This document shows, piece after piece, positions 13,417 through 22,218 of a stretch of 37,500 nucleotides of DNA (the first letter of the stretch is position 1; each line of letters starts with the position of its first letter). The notes under the pieces are model-generated. The model ran no database searches. It was not told the origin of the DNA and saw nothing but the letters and a program-made list of their open reading frames with translations. Origin of the DNA: Neocallimastix lanati (nom. inval.) (taxonomy: Eukaryota > Neocallimastigomycota > Neocallimastigomycetes > Neocallimastigales > Neocallimastigaceae); contig JACVTC010000059.1 of the NCBI GenBank assembly GCA_016946835.1, positions 617,501 to 655,000 of the forward strand. Reading direction: 5' to 3'. A program made the translations under genes and the position numbers.

Positions 13417-13740
13417 ATCGTGCATTTCCCAATGTGGCGTATAAATAAAGCCATACATTTTTAAAATATACTATTCAATCATAAATGAATATAAATAATT
13501 ATTATTTTAAAAGAAATAAAAATATATTTTTTCAATTCAATATTATTAAATAACTATTTCAAAAGAAATAATAAAATATTCTATTAAAAAAGAATTATAA
13601 TAAATTATTTTTATAGTTGAATATTAATAAATTATATATATAAAAAAAAAGAATATTTATTATTTATTTAATTATTATTTATTTGATTATTAAAAAAACA
13701 AGCCATATACAAAAAGGCGCCACATTGCGAAATGCACGAT
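13417..13740. mobile_element. Candidate MITE-like element with 23-bp terminal inverted repeats
   Basis: The 23 bases at 13417-13439 (ATCGTGCATTTC...GTGGCG) match the reverse complement of 13718-13740 with one mismatch. The ends are 324 bp apart. The arms are far richer in G+C than the A/T-only interior. Just inside each arm a shorter GCCATA-containing block is loosely mirrored. The interior has no reading frame. Size, terminal symmetry and lack of coding fit a non-autonomous DNA transposon. I could not find a clear target-site duplication, so it could instead be a diverged copy or a regulatory or structural inverted repeat. Confidence 0.55.
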
Positions 13741-13998
13741 TACTAAACGTACTAGATTCATTTAATATTTATTATTCACTTTTATTAGAGATAACTTAAA
13801 AAGATATATAAATTAATTTATTATAGAATAAAGTTTGTCTTAATATACTTTTATATATAGTAGGTTACACAATAATTGTTTTTAACAGATAATTTTTTGC
13901 AGTTTTATATAGTTTATTAATATATAATTAAAATAATTAATTATATATATTAGTAAATATTAAAAATTTTGACATTATATACTTAAAAGTATATAAAA

Positions 13999-14002
<4 letters not shown>

Positions 14003-14042
<40 letters not shown>

Positions 14043-14065
14043 GACTAAAGACTTTTAGGACAGAG

Positions 14066-14124
<59 letters not shown>

Positions 14125-14148
14125 GACTAAAGACTTTTAGGACAGAGT

Positions 14149-14194
<46 letters not shown>

Positions 14195-14217
14195 GACTAA
14201 AGACTTTTAGGACAGAG

Positions 14218-14254
<37 letters not shown>
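14003..14254. repeat. Minisatellite: 29-bp unit separated by 35-53-nt poly(T) tracts
   Basis: A T run at 14003-14038 is followed by three copies of a 29-bp unit (14039-14067, 14121-14149, 14191-14219). Each copy begins AATAGACTAAAGAC, ends GGACAGAGT plus C or G, and is followed by a long T run (53, 41 and 35 nt). Within the unit AGACT and AGTCT are inverted, as are CTAAA and TTTAG, so it may fold. Read on the minus strand it is a poly(A)-spaced unit. Three otherwise identical units with T runs of different length point to slippage in the T tracts. Confidence 0.9.
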
Positions 14255-14258
<4 letters not shown>

Positions 14259-15091
14259 ATACATAATTTAATGAAATTTATACGTAAAAAATATATTTAA
14301 TGGATTATACATATTTCTATGCACTAATTACCTGTATTCGTATTAATTATATAAAAGAGGCTCATAGAAAATAAAAAAAGCGTTGAAAACTAAATTATTT
14401 GTATCATAAACTATATATTATTCTCATATATTCTATTTATTTGTAATAGAATTAAAATGAAAATGATGATAGAATATAAAAGGACTCTTTAATAAATCTA
14501 AAAATAGAAAATTTTATTCAAAATGAAAATCTATAAATTGATACAATCATATCATTTTTTAATATTCTTTTTTTTTATAATTTATTATAATTTTATATAA
14601 TTTTTTAAAATTTATTTTTATTTTAATTAATAAATCTTAGTTATAATGTCACTGATGTATTATATAATAAAGAAAATAGTTTTATATTTATTAATATATA
14701 TATTATTTTCAATTAAACTTATAATATATCTATAATAATCTATATTAATATGTATATTATATGATAATAATATAATATTTAACTATTTAATAAGAAATTA
14801 TTTACGAATATATATTAATATAGATTTTTTTTTTTTAATAAAATTTTTTTATACAATTATAATAAAAATAATGTTTCAAATCATTAAGAAATAATATATA
14901 TATTTAAACATAAAAAATAAAAACCCAAAATAAAGTTGAGTTGATTAATTAAATATTTATCAAATTTTTTTCTATAATTATTTTTATTATTTATGAAATG
15001 CAATAAAAAAATATATATTTGTATAGGTATATATATTATGAAAATTTTCATATGATTGATATTTTTTGTTAATATAATTATGGTTTACTAC

Positions 15092-15998
15092 TTATTCAGA
15101 TTTTAATGATGGATTAGTTCTTAATATAATTTCTTTTAACAATTCATTATTTAATTGAGGTTCTCTGTTATTTGGAATAGTTGGTTTTCCTTTCTTCCGA
15201 AGTAATACTGTTGGATCATTATTTTCTTCAATATTATTTGGCTTTTGATGAAATTAAAAATAATTAAATACATAATTAATAAATAAATAATTTTAAAATT
15301 ATTAATTATTAAAAAAAAAAAACAATATATAATAATATTCTGATAAATCATACATATAATGATGGTCCGGCTTTATATGTATTTCCTTCACATAATTTAA
15401 CACCTGGGGCTATACTAATTGAGTTCATCTATATATAAAAAATTTTGAATATTTTAATTTTAATAGTTCATGTATTATATGATATTATCTATTTAACTAT
15501 TTATCTATCTATTTATATATTTATAAATATGTAAAGTTTTCTTAATATATATGCTTTAGTAAAACTTACGAAAGACGGTATTTCTAATGAGCTATCTTCA
15601 ACATATTTTTCATAATTGTAACTAATATCTTTCTTACTATAATTCAATAATGGATCTAGTTTATCATTCTTTCCGTCCCTTTTAATTTTAGATGAATGTA
15701 ATCTCTGAGTATTTGCTGAATTTTTATTTCGTAAAGTCTTTTTTACTTCTGGTGACAATGATTGCTTTTGCCTTATAAAGTTATTAAGATTTTTGATATC
15801 ATTTTGTAATTGTTCTATATCATCACTTAAATCATTTTTGTATAAATTTGCTAAATTAATAGTTTCTAGTTCGGCTTCTTTTTTCTCATGCATATGAGCT
15901 GATAATGCCTTTCTATCAGTTAATTTTGATTTTGGCTTGATTGGTTCAACGAGTTTTGCTTTTACACTACAATGTTTAAAGGTTTCAAATTTATTCAT
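15092..15998 (-). CDS. Unrecognised 217-aa coiled-coil protein (3 exons)
   Basis: Exons are 15998..15570, 15428..15354 and 15241..15092, all phase 0, with GTAAGT and GTATGA donors and acceptors ending TATAG and AAAAG. The protein is basic. Residues about 40-85 (KKEAELETINLANLYKNDLS onward) can form an amphipathic helix or coiled coil. The most distinctive part is exon 2, coding residues 144-168, with IAPGVKLCEGNTYKAGPSLY. The compact Pro/Gly pattern looks like a conserved docking motif. The C-terminal segment is hydrophilic with LLRKKGKPTIP. I do not recognise the family. Its neighbour resembles C2orf81, so a zoospore or axoneme role is possible but speculative. Splicing was chosen because the three exons join in frame without stops. 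Confidence 0.75.
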
Positions 15999-16147
15999 TA
16001 TTTAAAATTTAATTGATAATAATTAATAAAATATATTTATATTGTTTAAATGATTTATTAATATTATTATTATGTAGTAATAGAGAATACTAGTAATATT
16101 AATATTATTAGTTATAAATATTTTTAATGAATCATCAATATGAATAA

Positions 16148-18193
16148 TTACTTTTGTTCAAAGGATTTATCAGGTGAATATTTAATAGAAGATATCAAAT
16201 TGCCATTATAATTATAGATATTATCTACGCAATAACCATCTTTATTTGTGTTTTGTACTTGAATTGTTGATTGTTTATTCTTTAATTAATATATAATATA
16301 TTATATAAATGGTAATATTTTATATATGAAAAATATTTAATTAGTATCTACTATTTATTATATATATATATAAATATATTTATTTATTTATTATACATAC
16401 ATTTATTATGTCAATAATTTCAGATTTATTTTTTAATTTATATATATATGACTTTTGTTTTTCTTTAATGCTAGGTTTATTAAATTTATTATTTTGTAAT
16501 GATGAATTAGTAATATTTTTAATTTTCTTAGTTGGTTTTTTTTCAAATACTTTTGTAGTTTTATCTTTTTTAGTTGATAAAGTTTTATTGTTTGTTTGAA
16601 TAGTATTATTTTCTATATCTTCTTTAAGCTTTTTCGTTTTTGTTTTATTGGATATATTTTTTTTAGACAAATGCTTTTTCTAATTTAAAATATAATATAA
16701 TATAATATATATATATAATTATTTAAAAAATAAATATAAATAGTAAAAACAAACAAAGAAATATGATAAAAATAGGAAAGAAAAAAATTAATTATATGAT
16801 ACTAACTATTTCATTAATTGAAGCTATAGATGTCTGTGATTTTAAACTATATTCATTTTTTTTTTTTTTTTTATTAGATATATGTAATAATAGTAATAAA
16901 ATTAATATTAATATTGTTTAATTTTATTTGAAGCTATTATTCATATTAATTAAAATAATAATAGACTAACTTTAATTGATTATTAACGGTTATATTTTTT
17001 TTTGGAATATATTTTACTGGAATAGCCCCACGAGCCCATGAATCATTAATAATCGGTTCTAATTCTATAAAAATTAGGTATAATAATTTATAGAATTAAT
17101 ATGTCTTATTGACTTTTATTTTATTTTATTTTTTTTTTTTCAATATGCAAGTTTAATTAATTAATTTTAATTAATTCTCTAACCAATATCTGGACACCAT
17201 TCATCTTCATTTATTATACCATTATCGTATTTGAAAAAATTCCACTTTTATTTTTTATATTATGAATATTATTGTGCCATTCATAATTAAAAAAAAAATT
17301 ATATTAATTTTTATAAATTAATATATATTATTATATATAATAGTTTTATATAAACAATAAATTAAGAAATATTATAATGAAATAGTATTATTAATATTAT
17401 TAAAATTATTAATATAATTGTTTTTTGCTTTTCTAGCTTTTTTTTTTTTTTTATTTACTTTATTTCATTATTTCATTATTTTATTGTCATAATTATCATA
17501 TATTAAATATATATTCATATTTTTATTTATTGATAATATATTTGGATATTTGGTTTTATGTTTTATATTATTTTATTTGGTGTTATATAATCTCATTTAT
17601 ATTTTATTAATATAAATATAAGTTTCTTCCTGATTTTTTTATTTTAGCAATTGAGTTATATATTTATAATTATTCTTCGTTATATATTATATTTATAATA
17701 ATAATTCTTTATTTTTTAATATTTGTTTACTATTTCATTTCTTTCTTAGTTTTTTTTTTTTTTTTTTTTGAATTTAATAATTGTGATATAGTATAATCAA
17801 TAGTTTATATATGAATAATAAATAGTAATTTTTTACTTTTCCTTTCTTTTAACTTACATCAATAATTTCCATTATCTTATTTTCAAAAAAATCTAAAGTA
17901 AAAGGTATAATTTGTTTTTCAATGTATTTTTCAAATAATAAAGTTTCAGCATTCCAAATTATTTCTTCTAATAATGAAAATGCAAATTGTTCGGCTTCTT
18001 CCTGCTCATTTAAAATATTCATACATTCGATAATATGTTCATTTTCTTGTTCCCCTTCTTTATCATTATTGGAATTGTTTTGACCTACATTATTAGAGTT
18101 ATTATTCACATTATTATTTGCAGTTTGAGAATTAGTATTAAATGCAAATTTTGTTTTTAATGTGTCTGCTCTTCCTCTAGTTGCTCTATTCAT
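16148..18193 (-). CDS. C2orf81/DUF4639-like protein (6 exons)
   Basis: Exons are 18193..17858, 17244..17184, 17064..16971, 16846..16807, 16679..16401 and 16279..16148. Introns are GT-AG and the joined frame gives 313 aa. After an Asn-rich leader, residues about 65-112 (EQEEAEQFAFSLLEEIIWNA, then FEKYIEKQIIPFTLDFFENK) match the helical N-terminal pattern I recall for vertebrate C2orf81 (DUF4639). A short WNFFKYDNG piece follows in exon 2. Then comes WCPDIELEPIINDSWARGAI-PV across exons 2-3, corresponding to the W..D..EP....DSWA.G..PV signature of that family. The rest (about 150-313) is Lys/Asn-rich and less conserved. The human protein is larger and of unclear function. The tiny 61-, 94- and 40-bp exons hide this gene from simple open-frame searches. 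The assignment is from memory of the motif, not from a search. Confidence 0.72.
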
Positions 18194-19089
18194 TTTTAAT
18201 TTTTATTCTCTATTCTTAATATTGATACTTTATTTATAAATGAAATATCAACATATTATTATTTTTTTTTTTAATTTTTATCTAATAATTGTTATATATA
18301 TTATTAAAATAATTTATTTTAATATGCATATATAAAGGAAGTACAATAAAAATTAAAGTTATGAGGATGTAAACAATTTTATATTAAATGAGATTAATGA
18401 AATTTTAATTATATATGTAATAATTTATATTATATTAAATATTTTATATTATAAAATAATTTTAAAAAATTAAAAAAAAAAAAAAAAATTATAAATTATT
18501 TAAAAAAAAAAATAAAATAAAATGAAATATTTAGTATATATCTATATACCTACTTATAAAAATAATTTAATATATATATATTTTTTTTTAGTAATTAATT
18601 TTAATATTATCTTAATTATAAAAAATATATATATATTTTTTTTTAGTAATTAATTTTAATATTATCTTAATTATAAAAAATATATATATATTTTTATAAA
18701 GATTAAATTTTTTTTTTTTTTTTTAAATAAAACTAATTAGTACTCCGATATTTCAGCTATTTTTACATAATAAGTATTAATTTTATAAAATTTTGTATTT
18801 TTATTCTATATCATATAACTTTTAAAGATTTTTTATATGTCTATAATAGTAAATATTTTTTATTAATTACATTAATGTACAATATTTGAAATATGTATTT
18901 GAATTAATATATGATAGAATACTAAACACAATATATTTAGAATTATTTTTATAAGCTGAAACTCTTATACATTTATAAATTAACCAATCATATAAACGAC
19001 ATCAAATAACTTGAATTAAGAAAAATGAATTTACTTGAATATTGTTTATTCCTTCTTTTTTGCAATAACAGTCTAATTAATTATTCACC
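18194..19089. other. Divergent intergenic region between C2orf81-like gene and RPL24
   Basis: This spacer separates two divergently oriented genes and must hold both promoters, though I cannot point to a defined box. It contains a 55-bp tandem duplication (18571-18695) and A/T homopolymers. The 70 bases before the RPL24 start include a pyrimidine-rich patch (about 19049-19060, CCTTCTTTTTTGC), a common feature near ribosomal-protein transcription starts; its role is inferred. Confidence 0.45.
18571..18695. repeat. Tandem duplication of a 55-bp unit
   Basis: Two consecutive copies of a unit composed of a T run, AGTAATTAATTTTAATATTA, a TCTTAATTATAAAAA segment and (TA)n occupy about 18581-18635 and 18636-18690. 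They are essentially identical, which implies a recent duplication. Confidence 0.8.
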
Positions 19090-20261
19090 ATGAAGTAAGT
19101 TTTTGTTGATGGATTACATGAATGTTAAAATATGAATGTAGTTTTTTTTTGAATGATATTATTTATTTTTTATTTATTTATTTATTTTTTTTAATGTAAA
19201 TGATATTGTTGTGCTAAATGGAATAAAACTTTATAAATATAGTGCAGAATGATGGATGAATAAATGAAAAAGTTATCAGTAATTAATAAATTTAAATTAA
19301 AAATTAATTTTTTACATGGCATACACTAAAAAAAAAAAAAAACAATAGTTTATAATTAAAATATTAAAATATATATATTATTATTATAAATATTTAATGT
19401 AAAATTATCTAAATGAATATGTAGTTTAACAATTTATTTTATTATAATTAAATAGGATCGAATTATGTAACTTCAGTGGCACGTATCAAAACGATATTTC
19501 TTTGATAATATTTAAAAATATATGATTTTTTTTAATATATATTATAAAACTAATTTTTAATATTTAATAACGTTATATAATTTTTTTTCTTTGAACAAAA
19601 AAAATTAAAAATAAATAGGCTTCAAGGTAAATACGTCAAAATGATAGATAAAATTTTTAAATACATTTGAATTTAACATAAATAATTATAATTAAAATTT
19701 TAATATTATATTATTATAATAATAAGATCTACCCAGGTCGTGGTAAGATTTTCGTCAGATCCGATAGTAAGACTTTCCGTTTCATTAATGGTAAGTGTGA
19801 ATCTTACTTCCTTCAACACTTAAAGCCATCTAAGCTCGACTGGACTGTTGTTTTCCGTCGTCTTCACAAGAAGGGTATCAGTGAAGAAGTTGCCAAGAAG
19901 AGAACTCGTCGTACTGTTAAACACCAACGTGGTGTTGTTGGTGCCTCCTGGGAAGTCATCAAGGCCAAGCGTATGCAAAAGCCAGAAGTCAGAGCTGCTC
20001 AACGTCAACAAGCTATTAGACAAAACAAGGAAAAGAAGAGAGAAGCTCAAGCTGCTAAAAAGGCTGAAAAGGCCAAGGTAAAATAAATATTTAAGTTATT
20101 AAATTAGTTATTATTAATAATAAAAAATTAATGAGTTAAAAATGTATGTATAATACAATTAAATATAATTAAAGAACGTCGCTCGTGGTGGTCCAAAGCA
20201 AAAGATCAGTAAGCAACAAGCTCGTGGTGCTGCCCAAAAGATCCTCCCAACTTCTCGTTAA
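19090..20261 (+). CDS. RPL24: 60S ribosomal protein L24 (eL24), 5 exons including an 8-nt micro-exon
   Basis: Exons are 19090..19094 (ATGAA), 19456..19478, 19619..19626, 19727..20077 and 20175..20261. The product is 157 aa, close to yeast (155) and human (157). It is a large-subunit protein of the cytoplasmic ribosome. The N-terminus [19 protein letters not shown] is the L24e fold, with [43 protein letters not shown] and the basic C-terminal helix [20 protein letters not shown]. The last exon gives [19 protein letters not shown], as in fungal L24. Codons are C/G-rich at third positions, unlike other genes here, as expected for high expression. To keep the conserved Gly10, intron 2 must begin GC (19479-19480); a GT three bases upstream (19476) is in frame but would delete one residue. 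Confidence 0.95.
19619..19626 (+). other. RPL24: 8-nt coding micro-exon of RPL24
   Basis: GCTTCAAG lies between a preceding AATAG acceptor and a following GTAAAT donor. It supplies the last two bases of Gly10 plus Phe11 and Lys12 of L24e. Without it, exon 2 cannot be joined to the ATCTACCCAGG exon in frame while keeping the conserved G-[YF]-K-I-Y-P-G sequence. Confidence 0.8.
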
Positions 20262-21093
20262 GTTAAATCATGAATTAACCAATTAAATTTGGATAATCAA
20301 ATATATAAATAAAACCCTTTTTAAAAAATAAAAAATGAATGGAATATGATATTAATTAAAATTTTAGGTGTAAGAGGAAATTTAATATAACATCGGCAAT
20401 GCATATAAATGATATATATGAAACATTATTTTTTATATTATTTTTAATATAAAATTTGGAAATATTAGACAGATTTTTTTTTTACGAAAGTCAAGTTATA
20501 TAAATATATACTTAAGATTTTAAGGGAAATTGTCAGGAATAAACGTAATGGAAATTTATATAATAATATTATAAAAAATTTAGTATAAAAATAATAAAAG
20601 AAATGTGGGTTAATTTATAAGGGATTTATGTATTGTATAATAAGATAATATATTTATATATTTTAATTATTAATGTATTTATAATAAGATATTAGGAGCT
20701 AAGGTAGTAATATTTATAAAATTGATTTGAAATATAGATTTTTAAATTTGATATAATTATTAAAATATATAATCATTTTTTTTAAAGAGTGGCATTTGGA
20801 AATATATAAGGATTTTGATAAATGATAAATATAAATAAATTTTAGAAGATGGAATATATTACAATTTTTTAATTTCAAATTTAATAAAGAAAAATATGGA
20901 AAAAAAAGATGTTTTATTTTTTTTTTTTTTTATAATTTTTATATTATAATTTTAGTATAAAGTATCTAGTTTTCCTAAAAAAATTAAAATATTAATTAGA
21001 AATTGTTTATAAATAAGTATTCTTTGAAACAACAATATATATTAAAATTTAGTAAATTACTCTATAATTAATGAATGAAGAGTTGAAGTCCAT
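20262..21093. other. Intergenic DNA between RPL24 and the LINE
   Basis: No frame or RNA was recognised. It is slightly less A/T-pure than the left-hand spacers. It includes the RPL24 3' untranslated region, with an AATAAA-like signal near 20308, and ends at the target site of the retrotransposon. Confidence 0.5.
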
Positions 21094-21104
21094 TCATCCT
21101 AGAA
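21094..21104 (+). repeat. Left target-site duplication of the LINE
   Basis: TCATCCTAGAA here is repeated exactly at 23907-23917, directly after the terminal poly(A). An 11-bp direct repeat flanking a poly(A)-ended, 5'-truncated element is the usual product of target-primed reverse transcription. Confidence 0.88.
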
Positions 21105-21106
21105 GA

Positions 21107-21220
21107 AAAAAGTGTTGTGGTGGACTCTTTGCTGATGATGTTGTTCTCATTGCTCCAAGTGCAAAAAATTTGGAAAAATTATTAAAAAAGGTACATAGAT
21201 GGGCTAATTTAAATGAAATG
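21107..21220 (+). pseudogene. LINE reverse-transcriptase fragment with the FADD catalytic motif
   Basis: An open frame of 38 codons reads KKCCGGLFADDVVLIAPSAK and on to RWANLNEM. FADD (Asp codons 21134-21139) is the metal-binding pair of the polymerase active site (motif C, YxDD class). Everything upstream, including the endonuclease, the fingers and motif A, is missing because of 5' truncation. The frame is broken at 21221 by the inner insertion. Confidence 0.88.
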
Positions 21221-22218
21221 GTACTTTTCACCTACATGTATTTTTTTTAAAATAAAATTAATAAAGTTTTGGAAGTGTATTCTCTTCAAGCTATAATTAT
21301 GCTTAGTTTAAAATATCCCCAATTCAACTTAGGATTTTCGTGGATTATTCGTTTACGCTGTGGTTATAAATATAATACTACTATTGCTATTAGAATGGGT
21401 AGAGTTTCAGAAGATTGTCCCAAGTCTTGCCCCTGTTGTGGCGAAGATAAACAATCTTTTGAACATTGGATTTTTAAATGCGATGCTCTTGCGTCTTTTA
21501 GATGGAATTCTTTAAATTTCATCGATGATCTCTATGTTTTATTCCTTAGGAAGATTAGAGCGTTTAATCCTCTTTCTTCCTATGACTCTATTTCTAATTT
21601 TGAAGATTATATCAATCATTATATATATTTGTTCCTTCTTGGTGGAACTTTAGTTTTAAATGAGCTACATTTCGATAGTGGGGAACAGAGACAATTGAAT
21701 GAACTACTTTTCAAAGGTTCACCTGAGTCACCTGTTCCAAAAATTGTGGGCTTGGCGGAATTCTTAACAAGTGCAATACCTATCATTAGTAGTTCGTTTG
21801 AGCTATTATTTGATAGGTATTGCAAAATACCAAACTTATCCAAGAGCGTCGACGTCGTACTGATAAGGCATAATGATAATACAGGATCGTCATCTATTTC
21901 TACGAAGGATGAATCTTATCCTAGTAGTTCAATAAATGATGAATCCGGGGAGAGTTTAGTGGACACCACACTATCTATTTTAAAGATGTTACTTCTAGGT
22001 TTTATTTCTTTTTTATTTGTTAGGAAGGGAAAAATTCCCGCATAGTACAACTTGCCGAAATACATAGTATTTTCGAGCTTTTTTATTTTTTTATTTTTTA
22101 ATTTTTTATTTTTTAATTTCAAATGTACTTTTCACCTACATGTATTTTTTAAAATAAAATTAATAAAGTTTTGGAAGTGTATTCTCTTCCCTGTCTAAAA
22201 AAAAAAAAAAAAAAAAAA
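21221..22218 (+). mobile_element. Inner LINE fragment with a rearranged 5' end
   Basis: It begins with 67 bases of the family's 3' untranslated region (21221-21287, GTACTTTTCACCTACATG...). These join abruptly to the last 758 bases of the coding region (21288-22045), then a full 3' untranslated region and poly(A) (22197-22218). The coding part aligns without gaps to 22967-23724. The 5' UTR-derived block is what reverse transcription would give by jumping from one template to the 3' end of another. No target-site duplication is visible at its own borders, so an integration of unusual type or later recombination is also possible. Confidence 0.82.
21287..22045 (+). pseudogene. LINE ORF2 C-terminal fragment, inner copy
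   Basis: About 252 codons are open to TAG, without their own credible start. The fragment contains the zinc-knuckle-like CPCCGEDKQSFEHWIFKC (C-x2-C-x8-H-x4-C, typical of the segment after the RT domain in many LINE proteins) followed by LASFRWNSLNF. It ends in a hydrophobic stretch, LSILKMLLLGFISFLFV, plus a basic tail RKGKIPA. It differs from the downstream copy at only a few residues (for example Val/Ile in RMGRxSEDC and Tyr/Cys in ESxPSS). Confidence 0.85.

Larger units (their letters stand above)
13004..15091. other. 2.1-kb intergenic spacer with repeats, no gene seen
   Basis: It lies between the ArfGAP start and the stop of the next minus-strand gene. It holds a T run just upstream of the ArfGAP ATG (13010-13040), a candidate inverted-repeat element (13417-13740) and a poly(T)-linked minisatellite (14003-14254). 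No coding frame or RNA gene was recognised. Confidence 0.55.

Noticed and set aside
19820-20081. Alternative-frame ORFs within RPL24 on both strands
   Set aside because: They overlap the strongly supported eL24 exon and arise from its GC-rich codon usage.
21619-22122. Minus-strand frames across the LINE
   Set aside because: They are antisense shadows of the conserved ORF2 C-terminus and recur identically in the second copy at 23298-23744.
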